This document shows, piece after piece, positions 52,964 to 63,703 of a stretch of 64,000 nt of DNA. A model generated the notes under the pieces. The model ran no database searches and was not told the DNA's origin. It saw only the letters and a program-made list of their open reading frames with translations. How positions within the stretch are numbered: position 1 is the stretch's first letter; every line of letters starts with the position of its first letter. A program made the translations under genes and the position numbers. This stretch comes from an uncultured Eggerthellaceae bacterium (lineage in GTDB: Bacteria > Actinomycetota > Coriobacteriia > Coriobacteriales > Eggerthellaceae): contig CAKTUD010000003.1 of assembly GCA_934617425.1 (NCBI GenBank), positions 62,001 through 126,000 of the forward strand, in the 5' to 3' direction.

Positions 52964-54391
52964 ATGCAGGAAGCTTTGCTTCAGGTCGTTCAGACCATCA
53001 ATTCTTATCTATCGAATTACGTGTTGATCATCTTGCTGATCGGTGCAGGTCTTTACTTCACCGTGCGCACGCATGCGGTGCAGGTGCGCTGCTTCGGCGA
53101 GGGAATGCGTCGTATGTTCGGCGGTTTCTCGCTTAACGGTAAGAAACACGACAGCGGCATGAGCTCGTTCCAAGCGCTGGCAACGGCCATTGCGGCTCAG
53201 GTCGGTACGGGCAACATCGTCGGCGCTTGCGGCGCCATCCTCATTGGCGGGCCCGGTGCCATTTTCTGGATGTGGATCATCGCCTTCCTCGGCATGGCCA
53301 CGAATTATGCCGAGGCCGTGCTTGCGCAGAAAACGCGCAAGGTCACCGAAGACGGCACTGTTCACGGCGGACCTGTTTACTACATCACCACCGCGTTTAA
53401 GGGCGGGTTCGGGAAATTTCTCGCCGGATTTTTCGCCGTGGCCATCATCCTCGCCCTCGGCTTCATGGGCTCTATGGTTCAGTCGAACTCCATCGCTTCC
53501 ACGATGAATACCGCATTCGGCATCCCCACCTGGGTTGTCGGCTTGATCGTGGTTATCGTCGGCGGATTCATCTTCATCGGCGGCGTGAAGCGCATCGCTT
53601 CGGTTACTGAAAAAGTCGTTCCTTTCATGGCGGTGGTTTACCTTATCGGCGGCTTGGTCATCCTCATCATGAACGCGCAGAACATCATTCCCGCTTTCCA
53701 ACTGATTTTCACCTGCGCTCTAAATCCCGAGGCATCGATGGGCGGCGTGGTGTTCGGCATCATCGCCGCGCTTTCGCAAGGCGCCAAGCGCGGTTTGTTC
53801 TCCAACGAGGCCGGTATGGGATCGACCCCTCATGCTCATGCCATGGCAAACGTTAAAGATCCCCATGATCAGGGTGTTGTCGCGATGATCGGCGTGTTTG
53901 TGGATACCTTTGTGGTGGTTACCATGACGGCCCTGGTGGTTATCAGCGCGCTTTATTGCGGTGATGGCGTGCTTGCTCAAGCTTTCGCTTCTGCACCGGC
54001 GGGATCTGATCCGAGCGCGGTAGCCGCTTTGGTGGGCATGGACAAGACCAACATGGCCCAGGTTGCCTTCGGCGAATTCTTCGGTGCAAGTTTCGGCAAC
54101 GCCTTCGTGGCCATCTGCCTTTTGTTCTTCGCTTTCTCCACGATCATCAGCTGGAATCTGTTTGCGCGCATCAATGTCGAGTATCTATTCGGCAAAAAGG
54201 GCGTTCTCCCCTTCTTTATCGTGGCGCTGGCGTTCATCTTCTTGGGCTCGATCTTGTCGAACGATCTTGTTTGGGAACTTGCCGACATGTTCAACCAACT
54301 TATGGTTTTGCCCAACGTCATCGCGCTCATCGCGCTTGGAGGATCGGTTTCCGCATGCGCTTTGACTCACGGGAAAGGCAAGTCCGAATAG
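52964..54391 (+). CDS. Sodium:alanine/glycine symporter (AGCS family)
   Basis: 475 residues, about ten membrane helices. AGCS signatures: ATAIAAQVGTGNIVGACGAI near 78-97, GPGAIFWMW, ATNYAEAVLAQKTR, FSNEAGMGSTPHAHA. ATG 52964 lies seven bases after AGGAGG; ATG 52958 is too close to it. It imports alanine and/or glycine with sodium. The upstream glycine riboswitch points to glycine as a real substrate and to control by its level. Confidence 0.94.
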   Translation: MQEALLQVVQTINSYLSNYVLIILLIGAGLYFTVRTHAVQVRCFGEGMRRMFGGFSLNGKKHDSGMSSFQALATAIAAQVGTGNIVGACGAILIGGPGAIFWMWIIAFLGMATNYAEAVLAQKTRKVTEDGTVHGGPVYYITTAFKGGFGKFLAGFFAVAIILALGFMGSMVQSNSIASTMNTAFGIPTWVVGLIVVIVGGFIFIGGVKRIASVTEKVVPFMAVVYLIGGLVILIMNAQNIIPAFQLIFTCALNPEASMGGVVFGIIAALSQGAKRGLFSNEAGMGSTPHAHAMANVKDPHDQGVVAMIGVFVDTFVVVTMTALVVISALYCGDGVLAQAFASAPAGSDPSAVAALVGMDKTNMAQVAFGEFFGASFGNAFVAICLLFFAFSTIISWNLFARINVEYLFGKKGVLPFFIVALAFIFLGSILSNDLVWELADMFNQLMVLPNVIALIALGGSVSACALTHGKGKSE

Positions 54392-54438
54392 CCTGCGATC
54401 AGGCGTGCTTTAGTTCTTAGCAAAGGGCATTTTAAATA

Positions 54439-54478
54439 GAGGCCCCATGTTTCTCGGTAATGAGAAACATGGGGCCTC
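54439..54478. terminator. Strong bidirectional terminator between AGCS and SEC-C genes
   Basis: GAGGCCCCATGTTTCTC pairs with GAGAAACATGGGGCCTC, 17 bp perfect with loop GGTAAT; CTTTAC follows on plus and TATTTAAA on minus. The two genes converge on it. Confidence 0.9.
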
Positions 54479-54511
54479 CTTTACGCGTTCACACTAAGGC
54501 TTCGCTGCAAA

Positions 54512-56155
54512 TCACCTTCCGCAGCAATCGCGATAAAGCTTGCCGCTGCCGCAAGGGCAAGGATCCATCGAACCTACTTTGAGAATCCTGCCATCGGCAT
54601 CGAAGAAAATCTTGCGGCCGGTGATGTTCTCCATAAGCTCTTTTCCCGACCAACCGTAGTTTTCCCACGACGGTACCGAATTAAAAGCGTTGGTCACCAA
54701 TCTCACGAGCAAATCGGGATCGTCCGTTGAGTCGAGAAGCCCGAGATCTTCGAGGTACTTGCCCACGATGCCCATATCGGAAAGCTCGATAGCGGCATAG
54801 AGAATCTCGTCCATAACCCCGCGCGGAAAAAAATAGTCGTCCTGCCCATCGGGCACGTGTGAATCGAGAAAGGCTTGCAGGGCGCGTATCGTCGGCAGGC
54901 TACGTAACTCCTCAATCGGCCCCAGGCCCTCCACGGCTGTCTTGGAAAGCGGTTTTCGAGAAATTTCCTTATGCTGCTGGATAAGCGCAAAACGTACGGC
55001 TTTCACATCCTGGAGCTGTTTGTCAAGCAGCAAATCGCCGTTTGCGCCGAAATCGAAATCGTCATGTGGCGTTTGCACGGCAGAGGGTTTGTCTGCGGAG
55101 CTTGCAAGCTGCGCAGACATCGTCGTTACCTGCTCGGTGACGTAACGATCGCTTATCGTGTAGTGGATAAGATAGGCCGTTTCGTCGTTTTCCCATATAC
55201 GATAGGTGCTCTCGGCGTTTTGCGAGAGCATACGCAACGTTTTCTCATAACGCGTCCGCGAAATAGGATTGGCGACGATCTCGGAATAGGCGTCGTAAGC
55301 ATCGCCGAGTGAGATGAGACCATAGCAGATAACGCAAGACGCAGCCGTGCGAAACGCCAGGATGTCGCCTTGATCGAACGGCAGCAAACGGCTTGGCGTC
55401 GTGAAGCGCAAATCGAAAGTGAATTCGAGCGGAACCATTTTCGGGATGCCGTAAAGGATCTCGTAGCGCTCGCGTGCACCAGGTTCGCAAAAAGCGCCTT
55501 TGTGATAACCGCTCGCGACGCTCTCAGCTTTCGAAGCGGCATCTTCGTTCGAAACCCCCGCTAAAAGCGCATCCATTTCGGCATCGAGCATACCTCGCTT
55601 GTATTTGCGCGAGCACGCGACGAAATCGTTCGCGGTAGCGATAACGCCTTCGTGTGCAACACGGCGCTCGAATTCGTCTTGAATGGCGGAAACCTCACCT
55701 GGCTCCGCATCGTAAGCCTGCAGGAATCCATCGTAGACGATCTGGCCGCGATAAGGGATGAGGGTTGTTTCGACATGCGCTGGAGCGGGGCCGATGACGT
55801 CGTCGATGTCGACCGTCAAGCTTGACACCGCAAACACCCCGGCGTCGTTCATGAGCATCGCCTTGCCATCTTGGTAGCGCACTACTGTGAAGGCATCCAT
55901 GAGCGCATATTCCCAATCGCGCGCGTCGTTTATAAGGCGCGCGGGTAAGTGATCGGGGTTTTCGTTGCAGAATTGCTCGACAACGGCGCTGTTTTCCCAA
56001 AGCGTGCGCGCGATCAACGCCGCTTTCGTCTCGTCGAGCGCCGAAAGCACTTCCATGTTGAAATCGGGCACGACATCGAACTTGCGATTCACGTAGTAAA
56101 GCAAGGAGTCCATCGTGTCGAAGAAATCGTAGCTTGATTGCTCATCTAAAATCAT
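54512..56155 (-). CDS. SEC-C motif protein of unknown function
   Basis: 547 residues from ATG 56155 (AGGA six bases upstream). Only the end is recognised: DPCPCGSGKLYRDCCGR, a SEC-C zinc motif as found at the end of SecA and in many uncharacterised proteins. The first 525 residues are mixed alpha/beta, acidic, without membrane segments or known motifs. It is convergent with the transporter gene and lies 147 bases after the ACT gene. Possibly a zinc-dependent binding protein; not a SecA. Confidence 0.75.
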   Translation of the reverse strand: MILDEQSSYDFFDTMDSLLYYVNRKFDVVPDFNMEVLSALDETKAALIARTLWENSAVVEQFCNENPDHLPARLINDARDWEYALMDAFTVVRYQDGKAMLMNDAGVFAVSSLTVDIDDVIGPAPAHVETTLIPYRGQIVYDGFLQAYDAEPGEVSAIQDEFERRVAHEGVIATANDFVACSRKYKRGMLDAEMDALLAGVSNEDAASKAESVASGYHKGAFCEPGARERYEILYGIPKMVPLEFTFDLRFTTPSRLLPFDQGDILAFRTAASCVICYGLISLGDAYDAYSEIVANPISRTRYEKTLRMLSQNAESTYRIWENDETAYLIHYTISDRYVTEQVTTMSAQLASSADKPSAVQTPHDDFDFGANGDLLLDKQLQDVKAVRFALIQQHKEISRKPLSKTAVEGLGPIEELRSLPTIRALQAFLDSHVPDGQDDYFFPRGVMDEILYAAIELSDMGIVGKYLEDLGLLDSTDDPDLLVRLVTNAFNSVPSWENYGWSGKELMENITGRKIFFDADGRILKVGSMDPCPCGSGKLYRDCCGR

Positions 56156-56302
56156 AGCGTCCTGTTTCGCTGGTTTTAGATTAATGCTAGCGCATTTGCC
56201 GCGCAGCAAAACAGCCGACAGCGAATAAGCATGAACGCTTTCGCTGCCGGCTGCAATCTTGTGCTGCGCAAATCGACGAATTGCGCGGTATCAAGTCGAA
56301 CC

Positions 56303-56728
56303 TTATAGGTCTTCTTGCTTGAGAACCTTGAAACCTGCTGCTTCGAGGGCGAAAACCGCCTCGGCAGCCTTGGCGCCCTCTTTGATCTTCAGGACATCGA
56401 TAGCGCGATCTCCCTCCGTGGAGAAGCAATAGCCGTATTCGATATTCAAGTCGAGATCGGCAAGCTTGTCCAGCAAATCAGCCAAGCCCCCTGCCCTGTT
56501 GGGAACCTCTATCGCTGCGACATCGGTAAGCGAAGCATGGATGTTCGCCGCGCTAAGCGCTGCTGCAGCTTCTTCGGGTTTATCAGCGATGATGCGAATC
56601 AGGCCGTAGTCGGAGGTTTCGGCGATGGTCAAAGCCTTCATGTTCACATCGGCGGCAGCCAAGCACTTGCACAGAGCGCTCAGGCGGCCTTCGGAGTTCT
56701 CGAGGAAGGCGGTGATCTGCTTAATCAT
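56303..56728 (-). CDS. Tandem ACT-domain protein
   Basis: 141 residues made of two ACT domains (about 2-66 and 70-138: NSEGRLSALCKCLAAADVN, VPNRAGGLADLLDKLADLDL). ACT domains bind amino acids or related small molecules. It starts inside the paaK stop (TAATG), so the two are coupled. The pair PaaK plus ACT protein is recurrent in anaerobes; the ACT protein may tune the ligase by sensing an aromatic amino acid. Confidence 0.9.
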   Translation of the reverse strand: MIKQITAFLENSEGRLSALCKCLAAADVNMKALTIAETSDYGLIRIIADKPEEAAAALSAANIHASLTDVAAIEVPNRAGGLADLLDKLADLDLNIEYGYCFSTEGDRAIDVLKIKEGAKAAEAVFALEAAGFKVLKQEDL

Positions 56729-58035
56729 TATTTGGTCCCTTCTCGTAAATCGACAAGACGCTTTGCTTTGCCCTCGGATCGCGGAATGCTGTTGGGCTCG
56801 ACGATCTTGACGGCGATGCCGACCGAAAGCGCAGCCTTCATTGCCGCTTGGATACGCTTTTGCAGGTTCTCGATAGCCGAAATCTCATCGAAATCAACAT
56901 CGGGGTTGATCTCAGCCTTAAGGGTGACGACATCGAGTGCGTTTTTGCGCGTGAGTTCGATCTGATACCAAGAAGACACTTCGGGGAAGGTCTCCATAAC
57001 GTTTTCAATCTGACTGGGAAACACGTTGACACCGCGAATGATGAGCATGTCATCGGTGCGTCCATGCAGGCGATCGATGCGGCGATGCGTGCGACCGCAT
57101 GCGCATTCGCCCGGGATGATACGCGTGATGTCGCGCGTGCGATAGCGTACAACAGGCGACGCTTCGCGATCGATGGTGGTAAGCACCAGCTCGCCCCACT
57201 CGCCATCGGGTAGAACCTCGCCGGTGACAGGGTCGATGATCTCGGCGTAAAAATGATCTTCGGCAAGATGCAGGCCGTTTTGCTCGAGGCACTCAATGGC
57301 GACGCCCGGCCCCATGGTCTCGGTCAGACCGTAAACATCGAGCACCTTGTAGTTGAGCTTGCGTTCGAGCTCGGCACGAAGGTTATCGGAAAACGCCTCG
57401 GCGCCATGGATGCCCGCCACCAGGTGGAAGTCTTTTGCGGGATCGACGCCCATAGCCAGCGCTGTATCTGCGATATGCATGGCATAAGACGGCGTGCAGC
57501 AAAGAATGGTGGAGCCCATTTCCTTCATCACGCGGATTTGACGCTCGGTGTTGCCTGCTGACATGGGGATAACGGTGGCGTCGGTCCAAAGTCCGCCGTA
57601 GTGAGCGCCCAAGCCGCCGGTGAACAGGCCATAGCCATAAGCCACATGCACGATATCGTTTTCATCGCCGCCGGCATAGAGGATGCCACGGGCAAAGCAC
57701 TCGCCCCAAATGTCGAGGTCATGCTGGGTATAAGCACCGACGGTTGCAACGCCTGTAGTGCCCGAAGACATATGGATCTCTTTCACGTCTTTCATGGGCA
57801 CGGCAAGCATACCGTAAGGATAAGCATCGCGAAGATCCTGCTTGGTGACGAACGGAGCCTTTTTAAGGTCATCGAAGGTTTCGACAGAATACGGATCAAA
57901 ACCTGTCTCATCAAAGCTCTGTTTATAAAACGGGATGTTCTCGTAACAGTTCACCACGGTCTTCTTGATGCCCTCGATTTGAATCTGCTCGATTTGCTCG
58001 TGGGGCGCGGTGAGGATTTCCTGCGTCTTTGTCAT
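56728..58035 (-). CDS. paaK: Phenylacetate-CoA ligase
   Basis: 435 residues from ATG 58035 (GAAAGGC upstream). AMP-binding motifs SSGTTG (90-95), YGLTETMGPG and RYRTRDITRIIP match PaaK. It activates phenylacetate or other arylacetates to CoA thioesters with ATP; in reverse it could conserve energy from IorAB products. No ring-degradation genes are present, which suggests fermentation or assimilation rather than aerobic catabolism. Confidence 0.93.
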   Translation of the reverse strand: MTKTQEILTAPHEQIEQIQIEGIKKTVVNCYENIPFYKQSFDETGFDPYSVETFDDLKKAPFVTKQDLRDAYPYGMLAVPMKDVKEIHMSSGTTGVATVGAYTQHDLDIWGECFARGILYAGGDENDIVHVAYGYGLFTGGLGAHYGGLWTDATVIPMSAGNTERQIRVMKEMGSTILCCTPSYAMHIADTALAMGVDPAKDFHLVAGIHGAEAFSDNLRAELERKLNYKVLDVYGLTETMGPGVAIECLEQNGLHLAEDHFYAEIIDPVTGEVLPDGEWGELVLTTIDREASPVVRYRTRDITRIIPGECACGRTHRRIDRLHGRTDDMLIIRGVNVFPSQIENVMETFPEVSSWYQIELTRKNALDVVTLKAEINPDVDFDEISAIENLQKRIQAAMKAALSVGIAVKIVEPNSIPRSEGKAKRLVDLREGTK

Positions 58036-58142
58036 GTTCAAGCCTTTCGTTCGCATGCGCTGCTGCGCACGATGGAACTATAAGACGAAAATCGATTTTT
58101 TGGGGCCTTGATTATCGAAATCGGATGTTTTTGCTAGGGTAT

Positions 58143-58157
58143 TCTCTTCATAAGAGA
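58143..58157 (+). promoter_or_regulatory. Inverted-repeat operator in the HTH regulator promoter
   Basis: TCTCTT-CAT-AAGAGA lies between TTGCTA (58131) and GATAAT (58156), overlapping the latter, 22 bases before the HTH gene start. A second loose repeat (CGATTT/AAATCG) is 50 bases upstream, toward paaK. Confidence 0.5.
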
Positions 58158-58179
58158 TAATATTCTATTTGGGGTAGAT

Positions 58180-59367
58180 ATGAGTATCAACAAAGTGGCT
58201 TTCGGCAAAAATCTTTCAGAGCTGCGCAACGAGCACGGCTATTCGCAAAGTGATTTGGCGGCGGCGCTGGGAATGACGAACAAATCCATCTCGAAATGGG
58301 AGACAGGCGCCGCTCTTCCGGGGCTTGAGGTCATGAGCAACCTGGCGGCTCTTTTCGACATGAGCCTCTCGGCGCTGATCGCACGCCTGCAGGGGTCGAA
58401 TGCGCGCGTTCCTTTGCTGGGGCTTACGGGCGACGCGGCGGATGTCGGGGCCTGCGCCGGGCTTATTCGCGACTATTTCGAGCGTTTGGGATGGCGCGTT
58501 GCCCGCACCAGCGAGTTCGGCGGTCTGCGTGACTTTGCCCTAGCGAAAACCGTACCTTTCGTCGATGCGCGAAGGAGTCTTTTTTCCCCGCTCTTCCAAA
58601 GGCAGCTGTTTGCCGAAAATGCGGCTCTGGAATGGGCCGGTTCTTTTGCTGCGCGCGACATACCTACGCTGGTTATAGCCGAAGGAGCGCTTGGCGCTTT
58701 CGAAGACGCCCTTGGGAAAGGCGATTTTGCGCGAATTGCGCTTGCAAACGGGGTGTCGAACGAAGATGTTTCCACGCGCTATCTGGCATCGATCGACTGT
58801 TCGGCAAAAAATCTCAGCCGAAAGAACTTGTTGGCTTCGGTACGAGACGCACTTGGGCAAACCATCGACCCGACGTCCCTAGTGCCAAATCGCAGCTTCT
58901 TGATAAGGCATCCCCATCACGAGATGCTTAACGCGTGCACCCCTGTTGTGGAAGACGCGGAAAAGATCGTCTTCTTGCAATCGAGGCAAAATGACAAGCG
59001 CCTTCTGCTCGAAAGGAAGCGCTTTGGCGAAACACGCTTTTATTCCTGTTCTATCGCGGCAGGAAACCCGCATTTGCTCCAAGAAGAAGAGATATCGGCG
59101 CATGAGCATGCATCGCTTATGCGCTATTCGGACAGCTCTCTTTCGCCGGTTGAACGAACCACGTTGAACATCGCCCAAAACGAAAGGGCTTTTACTATCC
59201 GTTTCTACGACTGCTACCCGTATTCCGCCGTCGTCGATATCGCCTTGCCGAGCGCGCAAAGCAATCCTTTGTTGCCAGGCTATCTAAGCCTTGTGCGAGA
59301 AATCACCGAAGCAAGCGCGTTCACGCCGTTGCGCATCGCTTTCGATTTGGCTCACGGACGCTTATAA
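58180..59367 (+). CDS. XRE-family regulator with degenerate NadR-kinase-like and CYTH-like C-terminus
   Basis: 395 residues. An HTH_3 domain (about 5-65: LRNEHGYSQSDLAAALGMTN, ISKWETGAALP) is clear. Residues about 75-215 follow the layout of the AAA_28/NadR-like kinase fold, but the P-loop position reads LTGDAADVGAC and lacks the GK[ST], so ATP binding is probably lost. Residues about 240-375 resemble a CYTH-like barrel (QEEEISAHEHASLMRY, FTIRFYDCYPY). These two similarities are by eye. It is divergent from paaK-ACT and may regulate it, and itself through the inverted repeat. Confidence 0.7.
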   Translation: MSINKVAFGKNLSELRNEHGYSQSDLAAALGMTNKSISKWETGAALPGLEVMSNLAALFDMSLSALIARLQGSNARVPLLGLTGDAADVGACAGLIRDYFERLGWRVARTSEFGGLRDFALAKTVPFVDARRSLFSPLFQRQLFAENAALEWAGSFAARDIPTLVIAEGALGAFEDALGKGDFARIALANGVSNEDVSTRYLASIDCSAKNLSRKNLLASVRDALGQTIDPTSLVPNRSFLIRHPHHEMLNACTPVVEDAEKIVFLQSRQNDKRLLLERKRFGETRFYSCSIAAGNPHLLQEEEISAHEHASLMRYSDSSLSPVERTTLNIAQNERAFTIRFYDCYPYSAVVDIALPSAQSNPLLPGYLSLVREITEASAFTPLRIAFDLAHGRL

Positions 59368-59391
59368 GAAGACCCGCAAAGCGGGTCTTCT
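59367..59391 (+). terminator. Hairpin after the HTH regulator
   Basis: AGAAGACCCGC and GCGGGTCTTCT pair over 11 bp with loop AAA, starting at the stop codon; no clear T run. Confidence 0.65.
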
Positions 59392-59398
59392 CGGTTGC

Positions 59399-59456
59399 GA
59401 TTAAATGTGCCAAAGATGATCAAAAGTGCCAGAGGTGGTCGCTGGAACGTGTCACC
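59399..59456 (-). repeat. REP-like element, copy A (3' of thrS)
   Basis: Read on the minus strand it starts GGTGACACGTTCCAGCGAC 12 bases after the thrS stop and continues with two 19-base units, each with TGGCAC-N5-ATC. It matches copy B at 63646-63703 at 46 of 58 positions. Confidence 0.85.
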
Positions 59457-59468
59457 GTACTAACCGTG

Positions 59469-61229
<1,761 letters not shown>

Positions 61230-61548
61230 GAACCTCTCCTTGGTGTATCCGAGGTGTAAATGCATAAGTGTTATCAATTGTATTACTACCTTGCGCTTGA
61301 CCGTCGGGGAAAGACCTAATAGCAATCGTTCTTCACTTCCTTTGCCCCAGACGTCCCCGCACGATGCCATCAGTTGCAAATCGAGTGCGCAACGCCTCGC
61401 GGATTGCGCCTTTTGTTTCGCGTCTCTTCTTCAAGTTGAAAATTTCTCGAAACAAGCCGGGCATAGTTTTAAGAAAAGGGCGAGACCCTATGAAAATTGC
61501 AATTTCAAAATCACGAACCGCTAAAAGATCGATGTTTTAGGAGGACCC
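61230..61548. other. Divergent thrS-glnN intergenic region
   Basis: 319 bases. A perfect 12-base palindrome AAATTGCAATTT lies at 61494-61505, 43 bases before glnN, a possible operator. No T-box, riboswitch or clear sigma-70 promoter pair was found, and no convincing small gene. Confidence 0.4.
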
Positions 61549-63633
61549 ATGGGACGAATCGACGAAGAGTATGGCACGCTCGTCTTCAACGACCACGTCA
61601 TGCAAGAGCGTCTCCCCCGCTCGACGTACAAAGCGCTGGCGAAAACGCTCAAGGAAGGACAGCCGCTCGACATCGACGTCGCAAACGTCGTTGCGCATGC
61701 TATGAAGGAATGGGCGGTCGAAAACGGTGCCACCCACTACACACACTGGTTCCAACCGTTGACGGGCATCACTTCCGAGAAGCACGACGCGTTTATCAAT
61801 CCGCAAGAGGACGGCCGCGCCATCATGTCCTTTTCAGGCAAAGAGCTGATCCAGGGTGAGCCCGATGCGTCAAGCTTCCCTTCGGGCGGCCTGCGTGCGA
61901 CGTTCGAGGCGCGTGGGTACACCGCATGGGACCCCACAAGCTACGCCTTCATCAAAGACGAGGTTTTGTGCATCCCCACCGCATTCTGCAGCTACACCGG
62001 CGAGGCGCTTGACAAGAAAACCCCATTGCTGCGCTCGATGGAGGTTATTTCCCACGAAGCATGCCGCACGCTGCGCTTTTTCGGGATCGACGTGCCGCGC
62101 GTGACCACCACCGTAGGCGCCGAGCAAGAGTACTTCCTTATCAAGGAAAGCGATTACGAGCACCGTCAAGACCTCATCCTTACCGGACGCACGCTTTTCG
62201 GAGCGCCGCCATGCAAGGGCCAAGAGCTCGAAGAGCATTATTTCGGCGCCATCCGCCCCACGGTGAACAATTTTATGAAAGAACTCGATGATGCGCTTTG
62301 GAAACTCGGCATCCCCGCAAAGACCAAGCACAACGAGGTAGCGCCCTCCCAGCATGAGCTTGCACCGATCTTCACCATTTCCAATCGTGCGATCGACAAC
62401 AACCTGGTGACGATGGAGCTTATGAAAACCATCGCGAGTCACTATGGTCTGGTGTGCCTGCTTCACGAGAAGCCGTTCGAAGGCATCAACGGTTCGGGCA
62501 AGCACAACAACTGGTCGATTGCCACCGACGACCTGAATCTGCTCGATCCGGGCAAAACCCCCATGGGCAACCTGCGATTCCTCGTGTTTTTAAGCGCTGT
62601 TATCCAAGCTGTGGACGAATATCAAGGTTTGCTACGCTGCTCTGTCGCCACGGCGGGCAACGATCATCGTCTAGGCGCAAACGAAGCGCCGCCGGCGGTC
62701 ATCTCGATCTTCCTCGGCGACGATCTGGGTGCTGTGGTCGATTCCATCATCAACGGCAAAGAGTACGAAAGCGCCGAAGCAGCCTATATGGATCTTGGCG
62801 TGGAGACCCTGCCCAACTTCCTCAAGGACAACACCGACCGCAATCGCACGAGCCCCTTTGCCTTTACGGGCAACAAATTCGAGTTCCGCATGCCGGGCAG
62901 TCAGGTGAACCTCTCCGACGCCAACATCGTTTTGAATGTCGGCGTGGCCAAGGCGCTTCGCGATTTCAACGAGGCAGTGGAGGGAGCCGAGAATTTCGAG
63001 CAGGCTGCTTTCGCCCAAGTACGTAAAACCTTGACAGCGCATCAACGCATCATCTTCAACGGCGATGGATATTCCGACGAATGGCTTGACGAGGCGGCAA
63101 GGCGCGGTCTTTTGAACTTGAAGGCTGTTCCCGATGCGGCCCAGGCGATGATAGAGCCCGAGGCGATCAAGCTGTTCAGCGATTTCGGCGTGATGTCCGA
63201 GGTCGAAGTGCGCAGCCGCTACGAAGTGAAGCTCGAACAATACTCGAAGCTTTTGAACATCGAGGGTCGCACGATGAGCCACATGACGAAACGCAAGATC
63301 GCTCCTGCCGTAAGCAACTATGCCGACCAGATATCAAAAACGATCATCGACAAGAAAAAAGCCTGCCCCGAGCTTGAGCCTACAGGCGACATCAAGCTTT
63401 TGAAGATGCTCAACGAAGGCTCGAACCGCATTTCGACAGCACTCGACACGCTCGATGCCGCGCTCGATAAAGCGGCCGATATCGATGACAGCTTGGAAGA
63501 GGCGGTTTGCTACCACGACGAGGTCTTAGCTGCTATGGACGTGCTGCGTGCCGCATGCGATGACATGGAAAACGTCTGCTCAACCGAAGTTTGGCCCATG
63601 CCCACCTACAACAAGATGCTCTTCTACTGCTAA
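61549..63633 (+). CDS. glnN: Glutamine synthetase type III
   Basis: 694 residues, the size of GSIII and far above GSI (about 450-470). Signatures: THWFQPLTG, FPSGGLRATFEARGY, VGAEQEYFL, and KHNEVAPSQHELAPIF with GSGKHNNWSI in the active site. It makes glutamine from glutamate, ammonia and ATP. AGGAGG lies six bases before ATG 61549. No glnB/amtB is adjacent. The REP-like copy B begins 13 bases after the stop. Confidence 0.97.
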   Translation: MGRIDEEYGTLVFNDHVMQERLPRSTYKALAKTLKEGQPLDIDVANVVAHAMKEWAVENGATHYTHWFQPLTGITSEKHDAFINPQEDGRAIMSFSGKELIQGEPDASSFPSGGLRATFEARGYTAWDPTSYAFIKDEVLCIPTAFCSYTGEALDKKTPLLRSMEVISHEACRTLRFFGIDVPRVTTTVGAEQEYFLIKESDYEHRQDLILTGRTLFGAPPCKGQELEEHYFGAIRPTVNNFMKELDDALWKLGIPAKTKHNEVAPSQHELAPIFTISNRAIDNNLVTMELMKTIASHYGLVCLLHEKPFEGINGSGKHNNWSIATDDLNLLDPGKTPMGNLRFLVFLSAVIQAVDEYQGLLRCSVATAGNDHRLGANEAPPAVISIFLGDDLGAVVDSIINGKEYESAEAAYMDLGVETLPNFLKDNTDRNRTSPFAFTGNKFEFRMPGSQVNLSDANIVLNVGVAKALRDFNEAVEGAENFEQAAFAQVRKTLTAHQRIIFNGDGYSDEWLDEAARRGLLNLKAVPDAAQAMIEPEAIKLFSDFGVMSEVEVRSRYEVKLEQYSKLLNIEGRTMSHMTKRKIAPAVSNYADQISKTIIDKKKACPELEPTGDIKLLKMLNEGSNRISTALDTLDAALDKAADIDDSLEEAVCYHDEVLAAMDVLRAACDDMENVCSTEVWPMPTYNKMLFYC

Positions 63634-63645
63634 TTCTGCTAATTT

Positions 63646-63703
63646 GGTGACACGTTCCAGCGACTGTCTCTGGCACCTTCCATCACCTCCGGCACTTTCG
63701 ATC
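63646..63703 (+). repeat. REP-like element, copy B (3' of glnN)
   Basis: GGTGACACGTTCCAGCGAC followed by two 19-base units (63666-63684 and 63685-63703). CCAG/CTGG and GGTG/CACC can pair within the first part. Same layout relative to the upstream gene as copy A. A looser third copy, GGTGAC-N14-CTCTGGCACC, lies at 63900-63929. Confidence 0.85.

Noticed and set aside
53009..53701. 230-codon minus-strand frame opposite the AGCS transporter
   Set aside because: Composition (D/H/E/N-rich) is the complement of membrane-helix codons; not a gene.
61230..61420. T-box leader for thrS
   Set aside because: No AGGGTGGNACCGCG-type antiterminator or specifier stem found on the minus strand.
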